From: Stratiolaelaps scimitus
Taxonomy: Eukaryota; Arthropoda; Arachnida; Mesostigmata; Laelapidae
Assembly (NCBI GenBank): GCA_019614645.1
Contig: JABWDB010000001.1
Span: 1,116,001-1,180,000, forward strand
Length of the DNA stretch: 64,000 bases
Direction of reading: 5' to 3'
Shown here: in pieces, positions 62,400 through 64,000 of the stretch
Layout: each line of letters begins with the position of its first letter
Position numbering within the stretch: the first letter of the stretch is position 1
Made by a program: the position numbers and the translations under genes
The notes under the pieces: model-generated
What the model saw: only the letters and a program-made list of their open reading frames with translations
What the model was told of the DNA's origin: nothing
Databases searched by the model: none

Positions 62400-64000
62400 A
62401 GGCAAGCGGGATATGGTGGGCGGAGGGGGATGAGATTCGGCCTCTCACGGTGGGGCTCGCTAGCCCTAGGGGGTACCCTGCTCCTGGCGCACGATAATGA
62501 TTTTACTGCAGCCTCACCATTGCAGCCCTACTAGTTTGTATGGATGTCTGTATGAGTGTGCGGATCTGTGTGTGTGTGGAAGGGGAAGAGGCTGGAGGCG
62601 GAGGGGTAGGAGGACTGGGATAGAGGCAAAACGGGCGGACAGACTGAGGGCCGGGGGGTTAGGTCCGGCTGGTCTGTGCGGGGATCAGGGGCCTCGTAAA
62701 GGCAGGGTATAAATCGGCTGATGAAATAATTTATGTCCATTTTGTTGATGAGATGTTGCTGCTGCTGCTGCTGCTACCGCTACTGCCGCTGCTGCCGTTG
62801 CCTTTGGTGCTCTCGCTTGGTGCTACCATACGGCCAGCAGCTACAGCAGCTGGTGGCCTCTACGGCGGCACTCGCGGATCTCTGCTTCGCTCTGGCTTCG
62901 GTTTAGCCACTCCCTGCCTGCCTCGATGGCTGCCACTCAGCACTGCTGAGTGCTGCTGCCACTGCGTTGGGATGGCGTAGCCCATCAAGAGACGCGAAGC
63001 CAAGCGCCGAGGCCGAGGTGGCGGCCACGGCCACAGCCAAACGTGATCTGTCCCTCTTCGGACGAACGCGCTCCCGATTCTACCAGCCCTGACTCACTGA
63101 CTGACAGATTCCGTCAGAGGTAAAGCCCACGCTGCTTCTGCGTTCGCCCAGACTCTCCAGCACACAAACACGAATCTACAACCGGCAAGCTCAGTACAAC
63201 ACATTAGACGACCTGGCCACGTGGTCAGACCAGGACGGTCTGTGTATGCCGACTGGTAATTTCGTACGTATCTGTGTCGGCTACTAGGTGCCTGCAGTCG
63301 TTTGTAGATGTCCGCTTTCTACACAGGGACATATAGGCAGATACACTACACACATACGAACGCGAACGTATATGTCCAATGTTAAGCCATGCTGTAGTGA
63401 GGACTGGGCACAGCAGCAGGAACCGATTAGTATGCACTCACCGTTTGCGGTTCGAGTCAACACGACGATCATTGTTCCTGTTCTTAGGAGAAATTTTAGT
63501 TGGGGGGAGGATGTCCGATCTTTGACTGCGCGTCGAATCGGACGTACTCTGGGACAGTTCTTGCGCAGCGCAGACAGTGATGGTAACGCCGAAAGGTTCG
63601 GAGCCTGTTCGGCCTGTCACATAAGGGCTCACACGAGCTGAGAGTCATAACACATTAGTGTTTCGGCTGAGCCGGAAAGCTGAGCTAGTGCTGTAACGCC
63701 GTAGACGGGACTAGTTAAATTCGTTGTCTGTATTGTACAATATAATAACTCCCATGCGTTATACCGTAAGGTGTGTCGAATAAACGAGAATTGCAACCAA
63801 GGCAGCCTAACAGCAGATTTTCGCTCACACTTTAATTCATTTTGTGATAGATTGAAGGCTGTTTGTTGGAAATCCTCATTCTTGAAGAGTGCTTAACAGA
63901 TCAAATATCTAGTTGGCCTGGGGTCGGCTGTATCGAATAACAACAACAATTACAAGAGCAATCGAAGACTCCAGTTCGTGGGTGGCCGCGTAGCCTAATG
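62400..64000. other. GC-rich DNA; no recognised gene
   Basis: CTG repeats at 62755-62778 create an ATG-led leucine run of 75 codons (62753-62980) that mimics a signal peptide. A plus frame of 118 codons (63288-63641) and a minus frame (63438-63632, including PFGVTITVCAAQELSQSTSD) overlap, and neither is recognised. AATAAA on the plus strand near 63779 might be a poly(A) signal. Confidence 0.4.

Noticed and set aside
62753..62980. ATG-led leucine run resembling a signal peptide
   Set aside because: The leucines come from a CTG microsatellite; the rest of the frame has no recognisable mature protein.
1..64000. CRISPR array, prophage, toxin-antitoxin or other bacterial-style system
   Set aside because: No regularly spaced repeats, no ribosome-binding-site-led operons, and clear eukaryotic splicing and retroelements.

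Overview
This window looks like nuclear DNA of an arthropod. Three things point that way: a gene split by GT-AG introns that encodes an arthropod-style two-immunoglobulin-domain surface protein, decayed mariner and R1/LOA-like retroelements, and tRNA-derived SINEs among very many simple repeats. A mite or tick is possible, but that is only an impression from the gene's style and base composition. There are no bacterial operons, CRISPR arrays, rRNA genes or intact tRNA genes. Most of the window is intergenic or intronic, and most long open frames are chance frames through microsatellites.

The one gene I can reconstruct with confidence is on the minus strand at 30068-32724. Four exons (31695-32111, 31289-31423, 30511-30789, 30068-30168), plus a probable first exon (32673-32724), join in phase across consensus splice sites. 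Together they give a 327-residue protein with a signal peptide, two Ig domains and a hydrophobic C-terminus like a GPI-anchor signal.

The left end (1.1-2.6 kb) is a graveyard of transposons: a mariner fragment on the minus strand followed by the 3' part of an R1/LOA-like LINE on the plus strand. A second mariner with both terminal inverted repeats lies at 15473-16526 and is dead. A GC-rich non-LTR-type retroelement 3' end lies at about 23.3-24.26 kb, and a very decayed Tc1/mariner-like frame at 54.1-54.64 kb. SINE-like units occur at 13.3-13.63, 35.58-35.94 and 37.57-37.69 kb.

Candidate orphan exons, all unproven, lie on the minus strand at 2699-3142, 9807-10048, 20164-20402, 20823-20989, 24430-24801, 51814-51986 and 62190-62392. 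CpG- and triplet-rich blocks at about 6.05-6.55, 17.1-17.75, 38.1-39.6, 40.7-41.45, 46.75-47.6, 58.0-59.1 and 62.3-63.1 kb could be promoters or 5' UTRs.

The most unusual structure is a perfect 166-bp palindrome at 59466-59631 with an AT-dinucleotide core. Four other short hairpins (70, 72, 51 and 61 bp), unrelated in sequence, stand out at 2611, 26384, 30974 and 42148. I found no convincing new multi-gene system.
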